Below the pieces are notes generated by a model. That model worked only from the letters and a program-made list of their open reading frames with translations, was not told the origin of the DNA and ran no database searches. From an uncultured Lysobacter sp. (GTDB lineage Bacteria > Pseudomonadota > Gammaproteobacteria > Xanthomonadales > Xanthomonadaceae): 64,000 bases of DNA. The stretch spans positions 27,843-91,842 of the forward strand of contig CAMLID010000007.1 in NCBI GenBank assembly GCA_946480055.1, given 5' to 3'. Shown here piece by piece: positions 1-7,552 of the stretch; position 1 is the stretch's first letter, and every line of letters begins with the position of its first letter. Made by a program: the position numbers and the translations under genes.

Positions 1-1
1 G

Positions 2-433
2 GGCTTGTGGACCTGGCGGATCGCACGACGCGACCAGTGGCAGGCGCAACAGCGCGGAAGCGAACGACTGTCGGAAGCCCGGCGCATCGAGGCGACCCGG
101 CCCTTCCTGGAGAAGCAGCTCGAGCTCTACGCGGAAGCGGCGCGGGTCTGCGCGCGGATCGCGTCCGCGCACGACGGCGCCGACGCCGTCGCCCGCTTCT
201 GGGAGTTGTATTGGGGCGAACTGGCACTGGTGGAGAACCGCGAGGTCGAAGCCAAGATGGTGCAGTTCGGGCAGGCGCTGGAGTACATGCCCGAGGATCG
301 CTCGGAACTGCGTCATCGCGCGCTGGAGCTTGCGGCCGCCTGTCGCGCATCGCTGGCCCGATCCTGGGGCGTGGACGCCTGGGTCGCACCGGACCTCGCC
401 TCGGAACGCGCCGAACCACCGAAGCGGGCATAG
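2..433 (+). CDS. Hypothetical protein, 3' part only
   Basis: The frame is open from the left edge of the window, so the true start lies upstream; the in-frame TTG at 5 is probably not the start. The visible 143 codons encode a charged, mostly helical protein. It has several Glu/Arg/Ala-rich stretches and an aromatic patch (RFWELYWGEL) near residue 65. No signal peptide, membrane segment or family motif is visible in this part. It ends 160 bp before the desaturase-like gene and is separated from it by an AT-rich promoter, so it is probably an independent transcription unit. Function is unknown. Confidence 0.6.
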   Translation, partial: GLWTWRIARRDQWQAQQRGSERLSEARRIEATRPFLEKQLELYAEAARVCARIASAHDGADAVARFWELYWGELALVENREVEAKMVQFGQALEYMPEDRSELRHRALELAAACRASLARSWGVDAWVAPDLASERAEPPKRA

Positions 434-483
434 CACTCGCGCACTCGCATCGCACGGCCCCACCGCCGCCCGTCGGCGACCGC

Positions 484-531
484 TTGACAACGGCATCGAC
501 TGGAAATAAATATTTAGCAAATTAGTTAAAT
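484..531 (+). promoter_or_regulatory. Promoter with AT-rich operator before the desaturase-like gene
   Basis: A consensus -35 box TTGACA (484-489) is followed 17 bp later by a weak -10 TAAATA (507-512). Overlapping the expected start site is ATTTAGCAAATTAGTTAAAT (512-531), very AT-rich for this genome. An 18/20 match in the same orientation relative to its gene lies before the membrane-protein gene at 5011 (minus strand). An ArsR-type regulator is encoded between the two sites. That this is its operator is inference. Confidence 0.6.
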
Positions 532-594
532 CATGAAATTACGTCCGCACCCAACCTCGGTGCGGGACCGCCGAAGGCTTAGCCGGAGTCCGTC

Positions 595-1578
595 ATGCAT
601 GCATTGCCCGACAGCCTGAGCTCGCACCGCGTGCGCGCACAGCCCGATGCCGCCGCCGCGGTGCGCGCCGTCAGCGAAGGCCGCGTGGCCTGGGAACCGG
701 TGCGCTCCCTGTGGTTCACGGCGATGGCCGCGGGCGCGATCGTGGGCGGGGCGCTGACCTTCAACTGGGGCGCGCTGCTGTTGTTCGTGCTCGGCACCGC
801 GGCCGTGTTGCTGCTGGGGCATTCGCTGGGCATGCACCGCAAGTTGATCCACGACAGTTTCGACTGCCCGAAGTGGCTGGAGTACCTGCTGGTCTACTGC
901 GGCGTGCAGGTCGGCCTGGCCGGTCCGCTCGGCCTGGTCCGCACCCACGACCTGCGCGACTACGCCCAGCGCCTGCCCGACTGCCACGACTACCTCGCCC
1001 ACCGCCGGCCGTTCCTGGTCGACGCCTGGTGGCAGTTGCACTGCGAACTGCGGCTGGCCAATCCGCCGCCGATCGCGATCGAAGCGCGCATCGCCGACGA
1101 CCGCGTCTATCGCTTCCTGCAACGCACCTGGATGGCCCAGCACCTGCCCTGGGCATTGCTGTTCTTCGTCCTGGGCGGCTGGGGCTGGGTGTTCTGGGGC
1201 GTGTGCGCACGCGTGACCGCGGGCGTGTTCGGGCACTGGTTGATCGGCTACTTCGCCCACAACCACGGCGGCATGCATCACGAAGTACGCGGCGCCGCGG
1301 TGCAAGGACGCAACGTGCGCTTCGCTTCGCTGCTGACCATGGGCGAAAGCTGGCACAACAACCATCACGCGTTTCCGGGCTCGGCGCGGTTGGGGCTGCA
1401 TCCGGGCGAATGGGATCCGGGCTGGTGGACGTTGCGTGCGTTGGAGCGGATCGGATTGGTCGGTGGTTTGCGCGAGCCTGCGGACTTGCCGCCGCGCCCC
1501 GAACTGCAGCGCTTGCCGGAGCCTGAGCCGGCACCCTGCGCGTTCTGCCAAGGCCTGCGCGCGCGGGTGCTGTCGTGA
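595..1578 (+). CDS. Acyl desaturase-like membrane protein with a degenerate middle histidine box
   Basis: A 327-aa integral membrane protein resembling the acyl-CoA desaturase family (di-iron enzymes that introduce a double bond into acyl chains). Membrane segments lie near residues 38-75, 95-115 and 180-222. Histidine box 1 is HSLGMH (76-81) and box 3 is HNNHH (254-258). The middle box, normally HxxHH, reads HDLRD (118-122), so two usual iron ligands are missing; extra histidines occur at 222, 224, 228 and 229. The ATG at 595 follows a GGAG. Its stop overlaps the next start (GTGA), so it forms an operon with the SRPBCC protein. It could be an active but atypical desaturase or hydroxylase, or a non-catalytic paralog. 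Confidence 0.75.
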   Translation: MHALPDSLSSHRVRAQPDAAAAVRAVSEGRVAWEPVRSLWFTAMAAGAIVGGALTFNWGALLLFVLGTAAVLLLGHSLGMHRKLIHDSFDCPKWLEYLLVYCGVQVGLAGPLGLVRTHDLRDYAQRLPDCHDYLAHRRPFLVDAWWQLHCELRLANPPPIAIEARIADDRVYRFLQRTWMAQHLPWALLFFVLGGWGWVFWGVCARVTAGVFGHWLIGYFAHNHGGMHHEVRGAAVQGRNVRFASLLTMGESWHNNHHAFPGSARLGLHPGEWDPGWWTLRALERIGLVGGLREPADLPPRPELQRLPEPEPAPCAFCQGLRARVLS

Positions 1579-2585
1579 GCGCCCCCGCTCCTCAATCGCC
1601 CGCTACCGCACCTGCGCGCCGAACATGGTTGTGGCCATTGCTGGCGGGACTGGTCACGGGCATCACGTTGCGGCTGGTGTTCGACGGCCGGCTCGACGGC
1701 CGCTACGAAACCATGATGCTGTCGTTCGTTCTCCTGGCGCCGCTGCTGGTCGGCATGGTCGCCGTCTATGTAGCCGAACGTCACGTACGCCGCAGTTGGG
1801 GCACCTATGCGGGCGTCGGTGCGGTGGCGAACCTGATCTTCGTCGCCGGCACCTTGGTCACCAGCCTGGAGGGTGCGATCTGCGTGATATTGGTGCTGCC
1901 GGTGTTCGTCGTCATCGGCAGCTTCGGAGGCTTGCTGATGGGTGCGATCTACCGTTATCTGAAGCGCCCGCGACAGACGCTGTACGGCTTCCTGCTGCTG
2001 CCGCTGGTACTGGGCGCGATCGAGAACCCGCATCCCGAAGGCCGGATCGAACGCATCGAGCGCCGCATCCTGATCGCTGCGCCGCCAGCTGAAGTCTGGC
2101 GCCAGCTGATGACCGCCGACGCGATCCGACCGGACGAAGTCGATGCCGCCTGGACCTACCGCATCGGCGTGCCCAAGCCGCTGGCCGGAGTCGTGCGGCA
2201 AACGCCGACCGGCCTGGTGCGCGAGGTGCGCATGGGCAAAGGCATCCATTTCCAGCAGATGTCGACCGACTGGCGACCGCAGCGCTATGTCCATTGGCAG
2301 TACCACTTCGAAGCCGACTCGGTACCCGCCGGCGCCCTCGACGACCATGTGCGCATCGGCGGCGAGTACTTCGACCTGCTCGACACCGCCTACACCCTGA
2401 CCCCGCGCGCCGGCGGCACCGAGCTGGCGATGAGCCTGGACTACCGCGTCAGCACCGCCTTCGACTGGTACGCCGCACCGGTGGGACGCTGGCTGCTGGG
2501 CGGCCAGAGCGAGACCCTGCTGTCGTTCTACCGACGCCGCGCCGAGGCCCGCCACCGGCCGGCCGCGCCCCCAACGTCCGGCTGA
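1575..2585 (+). CDS. Membrane protein with C-terminal SRPBCC (START-like) domain
   Basis: A 336-aa protein that starts with GTG inside the stop of the desaturase-like gene (4-bp overlap), which implies translational coupling. Residues 17-150 contain about four or five hydrophobic segments. Residues 155-325 look like an SRPBCC/polyketide-cyclase fold: the phrase RRILIAAPPAEVWRQL is typical of the first strand and helix, and later strands end in FYRRR. This fold binds lipids or other hydrophobic ligands. Together with the desaturase-like neighbour this suggests a role in a membrane lipid or hydrophobic ligand. No specific function is known to me. Confidence 0.7.
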   Translation: MSAPAPQSPATAPARRTWLWPLLAGLVTGITLRLVFDGRLDGRYETMMLSFVLLAPLLVGMVAVYVAERHVRRSWGTYAGVGAVANLIFVAGTLVTSLEGAICVILVLPVFVVIGSFGGLLMGAIYRYLKRPRQTLYGFLLLPLVLGAIENPHPEGRIERIERRILIAAPPAEVWRQLMTADAIRPDEVDAAWTYRIGVPKPLAGVVRQTPTGLVREVRMGKGIHFQQMSTDWRPQRYVHWQYHFEADSVPAGALDDHVRIGGEYFDLLDTAYTLTPRAGGTELAMSLDYRVSTAFDWYAAPVGRWLLGGQSETLLSFYRRRAEARHRPAAPPTSG

Positions 2586-2713
2586 CCGCGCCACCCCGCT
2601 CCGTTGCCCAAACCGGCTGTGATGTTTCCCCCTGTGCCGCGAATCATGTGTTCGACTAAGGCGGAACCGGCGGCATCGGCATGGAACGGTTGGGGTTGGA
2701 GGGGACGGTCGGC

Positions 2714-3211
2714 ATGGACAACGCGCGGCAACGCTTCGGCGAGCTGCTGGAGGTGCATCGCAAGATCGTCTTCAAGGTCGGCAACACCTATTGCCGGCAC
2801 CCCGACGATCGCGCCGACCTCGCCCAGGAGATCGCGACCCAGTTGTGGCGCGCGTACCCGAGCTACGACCCGACTCGGTCGTTCTCGACCTGGATGTACC
2901 GGATCGCGTTGAACGTGGCGATCTCGTTCGTACGCAGCGAGGGTCCGCGCCAACGCAACGCCGTGCCGCTGGACCAGGATCTGCACGAACTTCCCGACGA
3001 ACGCGCCGGCGACCACGAAGCCGCGCAACGCGTGCGCGATCTGCACCGTTTCATCGGTCAGCTCGAACCGCTCAATCGCGCCTTGCTGCTGCTGTACCTG
3101 GAAGACCGCAGCTACCGCGAGATCGCGGACGTGCTCGGCATCAGCGAAACCAACGTCGCCACCAAGATCAGCCGGCTCAAACAACGCATCCGCAGCGAAA
3201 TGCCGGACTGA
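2714..3211 (+). CDS. ECF-type RNA polymerase sigma factor
   Basis: A sigma-70 family protein of the extracytoplasmic-function class, which directs RNA polymerase to stress or envelope promoters. Region 2 covers roughly residues 5-75 (DDRADLAQEIATQLWRAYP, then FSTWMYRIALNVAISFVR). Region 4 covers roughly residues 105-160 (SYREIADVLGISETNVATKI, a helix-turn-helix). I chose the ATG at 2714, preceded by GGAGGGG; an in-frame ATG at 2681 would add 11 residues. The next gene, 45 bp downstream, encodes a membrane protein commonly paired with such sigma factors, so it may act as an anti-sigma or sensor. Confidence 0.88.
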   Translation: MDNARQRFGELLEVHRKIVFKVGNTYCRHPDDRADLAQEIATQLWRAYPSYDPTRSFSTWMYRIALNVAISFVRSEGPRQRNAVPLDQDLHELPDERAGDHEAAQRVRDLHRFIGQLEPLNRALLLLYLEDRSYREIADVLGISETNVATKISRLKQRIRSEMPD

Positions 3212-3256
3212 TCCCGGCGCACGCGAACCCTTCTCCACCTCGCGGCACACCACACG

Positions 3257-3931
3257 ATGGGCGCACTCACGATGGAACTCGACGATCTCAAACAAGCCTG
3301 GCAGGACCTCGACCGCAAGCTCGAGCGCCAGCATGCCATGGACCTGCTGCGCTTCCGCGAGGAACGCGGCCGGCGCTTGAAGTCCGGTCTGTGGCCGCTG
3401 GTCCTGGGGCAGGCCCTGCAGATGTTGTTCGGCGTCGCGATGCTGCTGCTGGGCGTCGAGCTGTGGACCAGCCACCGCGATGTCCCGCACCTGTTCGTGT
3501 GCGGTCTGATCGTGCACGTCTACGGCGTGGCCCTGATCGCCTGCGGCGGCATGGTGCAGGCGATGATCTCCGCGGTGGACTACTCGGCGCCGGTGCTGGA
3601 TATCCAGAAGCGGTTGGCACGGTTGCGCAAGTTCTACGTGCGCACCGGCATGGTCGTGGGCCTGGCCTGGTGGCTGATCTGGATGCCGGTCATGGCGGCG
3701 GTCTTCATGACTCTGTTCGGCGCGGACATGTACCTCAACGCGCCGTCGGTGTTCGCGATCGGCGGCGCGGTCGGTGTGGTCGGTCTGCTCGCGACCTGGT
3801 GGCTCCACCGCTGGTCGCGCCACCCCAGCCGCCCGCGTCTGGCCAAGGCGATGGAAGACAGCGTCACCGGCCGCAGCCTGCGTCGCGCCCAGGCCTTGGC
3901 CGACGAGATCGCGCGCTTCGAGCACGACTGA
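3257..3931 (+). CDS. Four-helix membrane protein downstream of the ECF sigma factor
   Basis: A 224-aa protein with a cytoplasmic, charged N-terminal helix (MELDDLKQAWQDLDRKLERQ) and four hydrophobic segments near residues 45-68, 78-100, 130-155 and 165-185. A basic C-terminal tail follows. The N-terminal DDLKQAWQ pattern is common in membrane proteins encoded just after ECF sigma factors in Xanthomonadaceae. Same-strand position 45 bp after the sigma gene suggests one operon. A role in binding or sensing for the sigma factor is inferred from position only. ATG 3272 is an alternative start. Confidence 0.65.
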   Translation: MGALTMELDDLKQAWQDLDRKLERQHAMDLLRFREERGRRLKSGLWPLVLGQALQMLFGVAMLLLGVELWTSHRDVPHLFVCGLIVHVYGVALIACGGMVQAMISAVDYSAPVLDIQKRLARLRKFYVRTGMVVGLAWWLIWMPVMAAVFMTLFGADMYLNAPSVFAIGGAVGVVGLLATWWLHRWSRHPSRPRLAKAMEDSVTGRSLRRAQALADEIARFEHD

Positions 3932-4018
3932 GCCGCACCTAGGCGCGACAGGCACTCAGAGTTGGATCGAAGGCAACACGCGCCGGCGCGATCGCGGCGC
4001 TTTCCCCCGGCGGTCGGC

Positions 4019-4333
4019 TCAACCGGCCGCTTTTTTCGCGCGCCGGCTTTCGCGCTTGAGCGGACCGCCGACCGGGCAGATCTCGAACGCGAACTGGGTC
4101 AGGGTATTGACCAGGTTGTCGGGCACCAGCTTGTAGACCACGAACTGCCCGCGCCGCTCGCTGTCGATCAGGCCGGCGTTGACCAGCACCGACAAATGGC
4201 GGGAGACCGCGGGTGCGCTCATGTTGAACCGCGCGGCGATGTCGCCGGCCGGCAGTTCCTGCTCGGACAGATAGGCCAGAATCTGCCGCCGCGGCGTGGA
4301 CGCCAGCGCTTCGAAGATCTTGTCCTGTTTCAT
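4019..4333 (-). CDS. ArsR/SdpR-type winged-helix repressor
   Basis: A 104-aa protein with the compact ArsR fold. The recognition helix is in MSAPAVSRHLSVLVNAGLID (residues about 38-57), followed by the wing ERRGQFVVYKL. The opening KIFEALASTPRRQILAYL is typical of the SdpR subgroup. No CxC metal-binding motif is present in the recognition helix, so metal sensing by the classic site is unlikely. Such proteins usually act as dimeric repressors at AT-rich inverted sequences. It lies between two promoters that share an AT-rich 20-mer (512-531 and 5045-5064) and is the obvious candidate for binding them. The basic tail RRAKKAAG may contact DNA. Confidence 0.88.
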   Translation of the reverse strand: MKQDKIFEALASTPRRQILAYLSEQELPAGDIAARFNMSAPAVSRHLSVLVNAGLIDSERRGQFVVYKLVPDNLVNTLTQFAFEICPVGGPLKRESRRAKKAAG

Positions 4334-4567
4334 AACTGGGCGCTCATGGCTGGGCTTTCATGGTCGGAACGACGACGGCCCGCGAGGGCCGGGGTGCAGG
4401 TATCGTGCCGCGCGAGAACATCATAGCCCTCCGCGTCGCGCCGGTATGAGCGCGGGCGAAACCGGCCGCGCGCGGCGACCGGAATCCGTACGCAGGCGAG
4501 CCGCGGCGGGTTGCGTGAACCCGTCGCGGCCCGGTGCTGCGGCGTCTTGCGGCGTCGCAAGGCGGCC

Positions 4568-5011
4568 TCAGCGCAGATGCGCCGGCAGCGGCGGCGGCGC
4601 GCCGTGGTTGGCAGCGGCGGCGATTTCCTGCTCGTAGCGCAGGTCCTTCATCCAGCCCGAGACCACCCGGCCGTAGCGCGAGATCATCATCATGTTGAAG
4701 AAGTGCATGGCGCCGAGCATCAGCACCGAGACGCCGATCTTGCTGCCGATGTGGGCGATCGGGTTGCTGATCAGGGCGTCGGCGCTCCAACCGTCCAGGC
4801 GGATCGCGATGAAGCCGACGTTGATGAGGTAGAAGCCGACCACGAGCAGGTGATTGGTCGATTTGGCCAGGATTTCGTTCTGGCCGAAGCACATCACCAG
4901 GAACACCTCGCCGTTGCGCGACAGGGTCCGGGCCACCCAGATGGTCATGGCAATGGAGATGGCCAGGTAGGCCAGCAGGCTGATCTGGGTCAGCAGGTGT
5001 TCGTTGATCAT
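4568..5011 (-). CDS. Small integral membrane protein, conserved hypothetical
   Basis: A 147-aa protein with four hydrophobic segments, near residues 8-28, 50-75, 85-105 and 108-125, and a short Pro-rich cytoplasmic tail. The phrase NHLLVVGFYLINVGFIAI and the Met/Phe-rich GAMHFFNMMM are its most distinctive parts; I do not recognise a named family. The ATG is preceded by AGAGG. Its promoter carries the same AT-rich operator as the desaturase-like gene at 595, on the same side relative to the gene. The two are therefore probably co-regulated, perhaps by the ArsR protein encoded 234 bp downstream on the same strand. Confidence 0.7.
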   Translation of the reverse strand: MINEHLLTQISLLAYLAISIAMTIWVARTLSRNGEVFLVMCFGQNEILAKSTNHLLVVGFYLINVGFIAIRLDGWSADALISNPIAHIGSKIGVSVLMLGAMHFFNMMMISRYGRVVSGWMKDLRYEQEIAAAANHGAPPPLPAHLR

Positions 5012-5044
5012 GGTCGTCCGCCTCTATGGTTTAGTCATTTGCTT

Positions 5045-5083
5045 ATTTAACTAAAATGCTAAATCAATGCCGGACGAAGTCAA
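5045..5083 (-). promoter_or_regulatory. Promoter with the second AT-rich operator
   Basis: Read on the minus strand, TTGACT (5083-5078) is a good -35 box. ATTTAGCATTTTAGTTAAAT (5064-5045) follows 13 bp later and overlaps a -10 candidate TAGCAT (16-bp spacing). It matches the 512-531 site at 18 of 20 positions in the same orientation. Further AT-rich sequence down to about 5030 contains TTTAGT and ACTAAA as inverted arms. The membrane-protein start is 34 bp downstream. Confidence 0.6.
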
Positions 5084-5348
5084 GCGCCGTTCGTCGGGCG
5101 ACGCGGGGCGGGATAAGGATTGGAGGATTGAACGCTGGCGTTCGGACCGGCGGGGGTTCGCGCCAAGGCCGCTGGATCCGGGGCGAACCAGGGATCGCAG
5201 CGGGAGCAGGCCGCCAGGAGCGGCTACGGCGCCAAATCGGGGACGTACAGGGCCCCGGGCCCAAGACGGCGGCGCTGTACGGCCGCTCGCCAAACCGGGC
5301 AGGACGATGCGAACCGCAACGCCCTGCCCCGCATTCCTACGACGCGGA
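5084..5348. other. Non-coding gap with GC-rich hairpins
   Basis: I see no gene here. The stretch contains GC-rich inverted repeats, for example GGGCAGG/CCTGCCC around 5298-5328 and GTACAG/CTGTAC around 5244-5281. These could form structure at the 3' end of the minus-strand desaturase transcript, but no run of T follows them. The short open frames on both strands lack ribosome sites and family features. Confidence 0.4.
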
Positions 5349-6368
5349 TCAGGCCCGCGCGCGCTTCGGGAAACCGACCATGCGCTTGAGATCTTCGTCC
5401 CACAGCTTCAGTCGCGCGCACTTGAGGCTGGACCACAGGGTCAGCTTGGGCGCGGCCTGCAGCAGCGGGCTGGACTCGTAGGCCTCGCGCAGACGGTAGT
5501 TCGGGATGCGGCTGGCGAGATGGTGGATGTGGTGGTAACCGATGTTGCCGGTGAACCAATGCATCACCCGCGGCAGGTCGTAGAACGAGCTGCCGGCGAT
5601 CGCGGCCTCATGCGAGTTCCAATCGTCCTTGCGCGTCCAGTAAGCGTCTTCGAAGGTGTGCTGGACATAGAACAGCCACACGCCCATCGCGCCGGCCAGC
5701 AGCACGATCGGCAGATGCACCATCAGCACGGTGTGCCAGCCGATCGTGAAGCCCATCGCGACGAAGGCGATGATCAGCATCAGGTTGTTGAGCAGCACGC
5801 TCGCCCATTCCTTCTTCCAGCTGAAGGGCAGATCGAACGGGAAGCGGTGCTTGAGCACGAACTGGTACATCGGGCCGATGCCCAGCAGTACCGGCGTGCT
5901 GCGATAGAAACGGTAGCTCAGGCGGCCGAGCCAGGAACGCGCGCGGTACTCGGCGACGGTCAGGGTCTCGATGTCGCCCATCTCGCGGCGGTCGAGGTTG
6001 CCCGAGGTGCCGTGGTGGACGGCATGGGTCTTCTTCCAGTAGCCGTAAGGGAACAGGGTCACCAGGCCCAGGCAGCGGCCGACGATGTCGTTGGCGCGGC
6101 TGCTGGCGAAGAACGAGCCGTGTCCGCAATCGTGCTGGATGATGAAGATGCGCACGTACAGGCCTGCCGCGGGCAGCGACAGCAGCAGCGTCCAGCCGTA
6201 GCCCCATTGCGCGACCACGCTCCAGGCCATCAAGGTCCAGATCGCGGCGAACGGAATCAGGGTGTTGATCAGTTGCCAGACCGCCCGTCCCAGGTGCGGC
6301 TTGGCGAAGCGCGCGCACAGCTGGCGCAGGTTGGGTACGGAGGCTTGCGAATCGTCTGCGGCGCTCAA
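5349..6368 (-). CDS. Fatty acid desaturase, omega-6/DesA type
   Basis: A 339-aa membrane di-iron desaturase that introduces double bonds into membrane acyl chains. All three histidine boxes are intact: HDCGH (79-83), HAVHH (115-119) and HHIHH (279-283). QHTFE (236-240) precedes the third, as usual in the FA desaturase family. Hydrophobic segments lie near 35-78, 95-110, 190-212 and 214-235. The start is a TTG at 6368 preceded by GGAGAA at good spacing; no ATG is available in frame before residue 48, so this unusual start is well supported. It shares a strand with the small membrane protein but is separated by 337 bp and carries no AT-rich operator of its own. Confidence 0.9.
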   Translation of the reverse strand: MSAADDSQASVPNLRQLCARFAKPHLGRAVWQLINTLIPFAAIWTLMAWSVVAQWGYGWTLLLSLPAAGLYVRIFIIQHDCGHGSFFASSRANDIVGRCLGLVTLFPYGYWKKTHAVHHGTSGNLDRREMGDIETLTVAEYRARSWLGRLSYRFYRSTPVLLGIGPMYQFVLKHRFPFDLPFSWKKEWASVLLNNLMLIIAFVAMGFTIGWHTVLMVHLPIVLLAGAMGVWLFYVQHTFEDAYWTRKDDWNSHEAAIAGSSFYDLPRVMHWFTGNIGYHHIHHLASRIPNYRLREAYESSPLLQAAPKLTLWSSLKCARLKLWDEDLKRMVGFPKRARA

Positions 6369-6496
6369 GCGGGATTCTCCAGAGGAAGACCCATTGTCGG
6401 CGTCGCGCGATGTCCTAGCAATGACGTTCGCTGGCGTATGGTTGTGATCGTCATTCAGATTCGCGGCGCCGGCGCCATCGCCGCTACCCTATCGGC

Positions 6497-6760
6497 ATGG
6501 CCGCCTGGCACGTCTACCTGATCGAATGCCGCGACGGCAGCCTCTACACCGGGGTCGCGGTCGACGTGGCGCGCCGCTACGCCCAGCACACGGCCGGCAA
6601 AGGCGCCCGCTACACCCGCTCGCATCCGCCGCTGCGGCTCCTAGTCAGCTTCGAATACCCGGACCGATCCGCGGCCTTGCGCGCGGAATATGCGATCAAG
6701 CAGCTCAGCCCGGAGCGGAAATGGGCGCTTGGGGCCGGGGCTCAGCCGCCGCCCGGCTGA
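6497..6760 (+). CDS. GIY-YIG family nuclease-like protein
   Basis: An 87-aa protein of the single-domain GIY-YIG (UPF0213/YhbQ) family. The hallmark VYLIECRDGSLYTGVA covers residues 6-21; the invariant Arg lies in DVARRYAQH, and the final Glu is in AALRAEYAIK. The domain is the catalytic fold of UvrC and homing endonucleases; the cellular role of stand-alone small members is not settled. A TACCCT box lies 6 nt before the ATG and there is no Shine-Dalgarno sequence, so the mRNA may be leaderless. The composite repeat block begins about 125 bp downstream. Confidence 0.88.
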   Translation: MAAWHVYLIECRDGSLYTGVAVDVARRYAQHTAGKGARYTRSHPPLRLLVSFEYPDRSAALRAEYAIKQLSPERKWALGAGAQPPPG

Positions 6761-6885
6761 ACCGAGGGCTGAGCCGGGGGTAACTCATGGTGGCCGGGGG
6801 CGCCGCCGCTACAGCCTCGAGCCAGGGCGCGCCGGAACGTTCGCAGGATGCAGTGACAACCGCTTCATCGCGACCACCCAGCCTC

Positions 6886-6923
6886 GCGACGATGCGGTTC
6901 GCCTGCGGCTCACCGCATCCTAC
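6886..6923 (-). repeat. REP-like palindrome, GTAGGATGCGGT family
   Basis: On the minus strand the element starts GTAGGATGCGGTGAGC and ends with the inverted arm ACCGCATC. The same family occurs on the plus strand at 25901-25938. It is a GTAG-headed palindromic element, distinct from the GTAGGAGCGGC family. Confidence 0.6.
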
Positions 6924-6931
6924 GAACCGCC

Positions 6932-7200
6932 GTTGCCCTTGCCGCGGCATTGAAATCCATAGCCCCGCACCACGACGAACACCCGTAGACCCGAAGGGCG
7001 GTGCGCAGGATGCGCGTCGTTTTTCGAAGGGACAGGGATGTCCCGTCGAAAAATCCCCGCGCACGCCCCGCACTCGCACGGGAGGGTTGTCTAGGCAAGC
7101 CCTTCTCTTTGGTTACTTTTGACCGAAGGGAATCCAGGCGGACTCTTGGGCTAGCAAGAGAAAGTGACCCGCACGCGCAGCGGGCGGAAGCCGTTGATCT
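6932..7200 (+). repeat. Dispersed structured repeat, copy 1
   Basis: About 270 bp that recur with only scattered differences at 30209-30475, same orientation. Landmarks: GCGGCATTGAAATCCA at the left; a hairpin TTTTTCGA-A-GGGACA / TGTCCC-G-TCGAAAAA (7020-7053); the arms GGTTACTTTT (about 7109-7118) and AGAAAGTGACC (about 7158-7168); and the inner arms CTCTTG/CAAGAG. An open frame through the right half reads similarly in both copies, but it has no ribosome site. The paired arms suggest a structured RNA or mobile palindromic element rather than a gene. Confidence 0.7.
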
Positions 7201-7230
7201 AGGGAAACGAAACCATCGCAGAGCCCCGGA

Positions 7231-7481
7231 GTTCGCGGTCGCGGCTCGCGCCGCTCCCACGGAAAGCGGGAATGGACCGAAACGGCACCGCCGCCGGCGG
7301 GCGGAGTTCGCGGTCGCGGCTTACGCCGCTCCTACCCCAAGGCGTGAATGAATCAGGCGCAGCCGCGGGGCTGACGATCGCGGCTCACGCCGCTCCCACA
7401 GAAATGCAGAAGGCAGAGCCGTAGCGAAACCTTCGCCGGGCAGGCAGAGTTCGCGGTCGCGGCTTGCGCCCCTCCTACCCC
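7231..7481 (-). repeat. Tandem array of four GTAGGAGCGGC REP elements
   Basis: Four copies of the palindrome TCGCGGCTYRCGCCGCTCC (reverse complement of GTAGGAGCGGC...GCCGCGA) start at 7231, 7306, 7374 and 7449. All have the same orientation, at 68-75 bp spacing. The spacers resemble those of the array at 30501-30677. The array sits directly after the dispersed repeat, making one composite block; no gene is visible between 6761 and 7552. Confidence 0.75.
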
Positions 7482-7552
7482 GGAGCCAAGCAGGGCAGAC
7501 CCGGCAGCCGAGAGGTCCGCGATGATGCGCTTGAACTCACCCTACGTTGCCT

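Noticed and set aside
4019..5011. SdpR/SdpI-type toxin immunity pair
   Set aside because: The regulator resembles SdpR, but the membrane protein lacks recognisable SdpI features and no SdpC-like toxin is present.
7001..7351. ORF inside repeat copy 1, also seen as a 65-codon ORF in copy 2
   Set aside because: The peptides look alike because the DNA repeats are alike. There is no ribosome site, and the hairpins span the frame, so I treat it as non-coding.
7231..7481. Regularly spaced repeats that could suggest a CRISPR array
   Set aside because: The units are palindromic REP elements with similar rather than unique spacers, only four copies, and no cas genes nearby.
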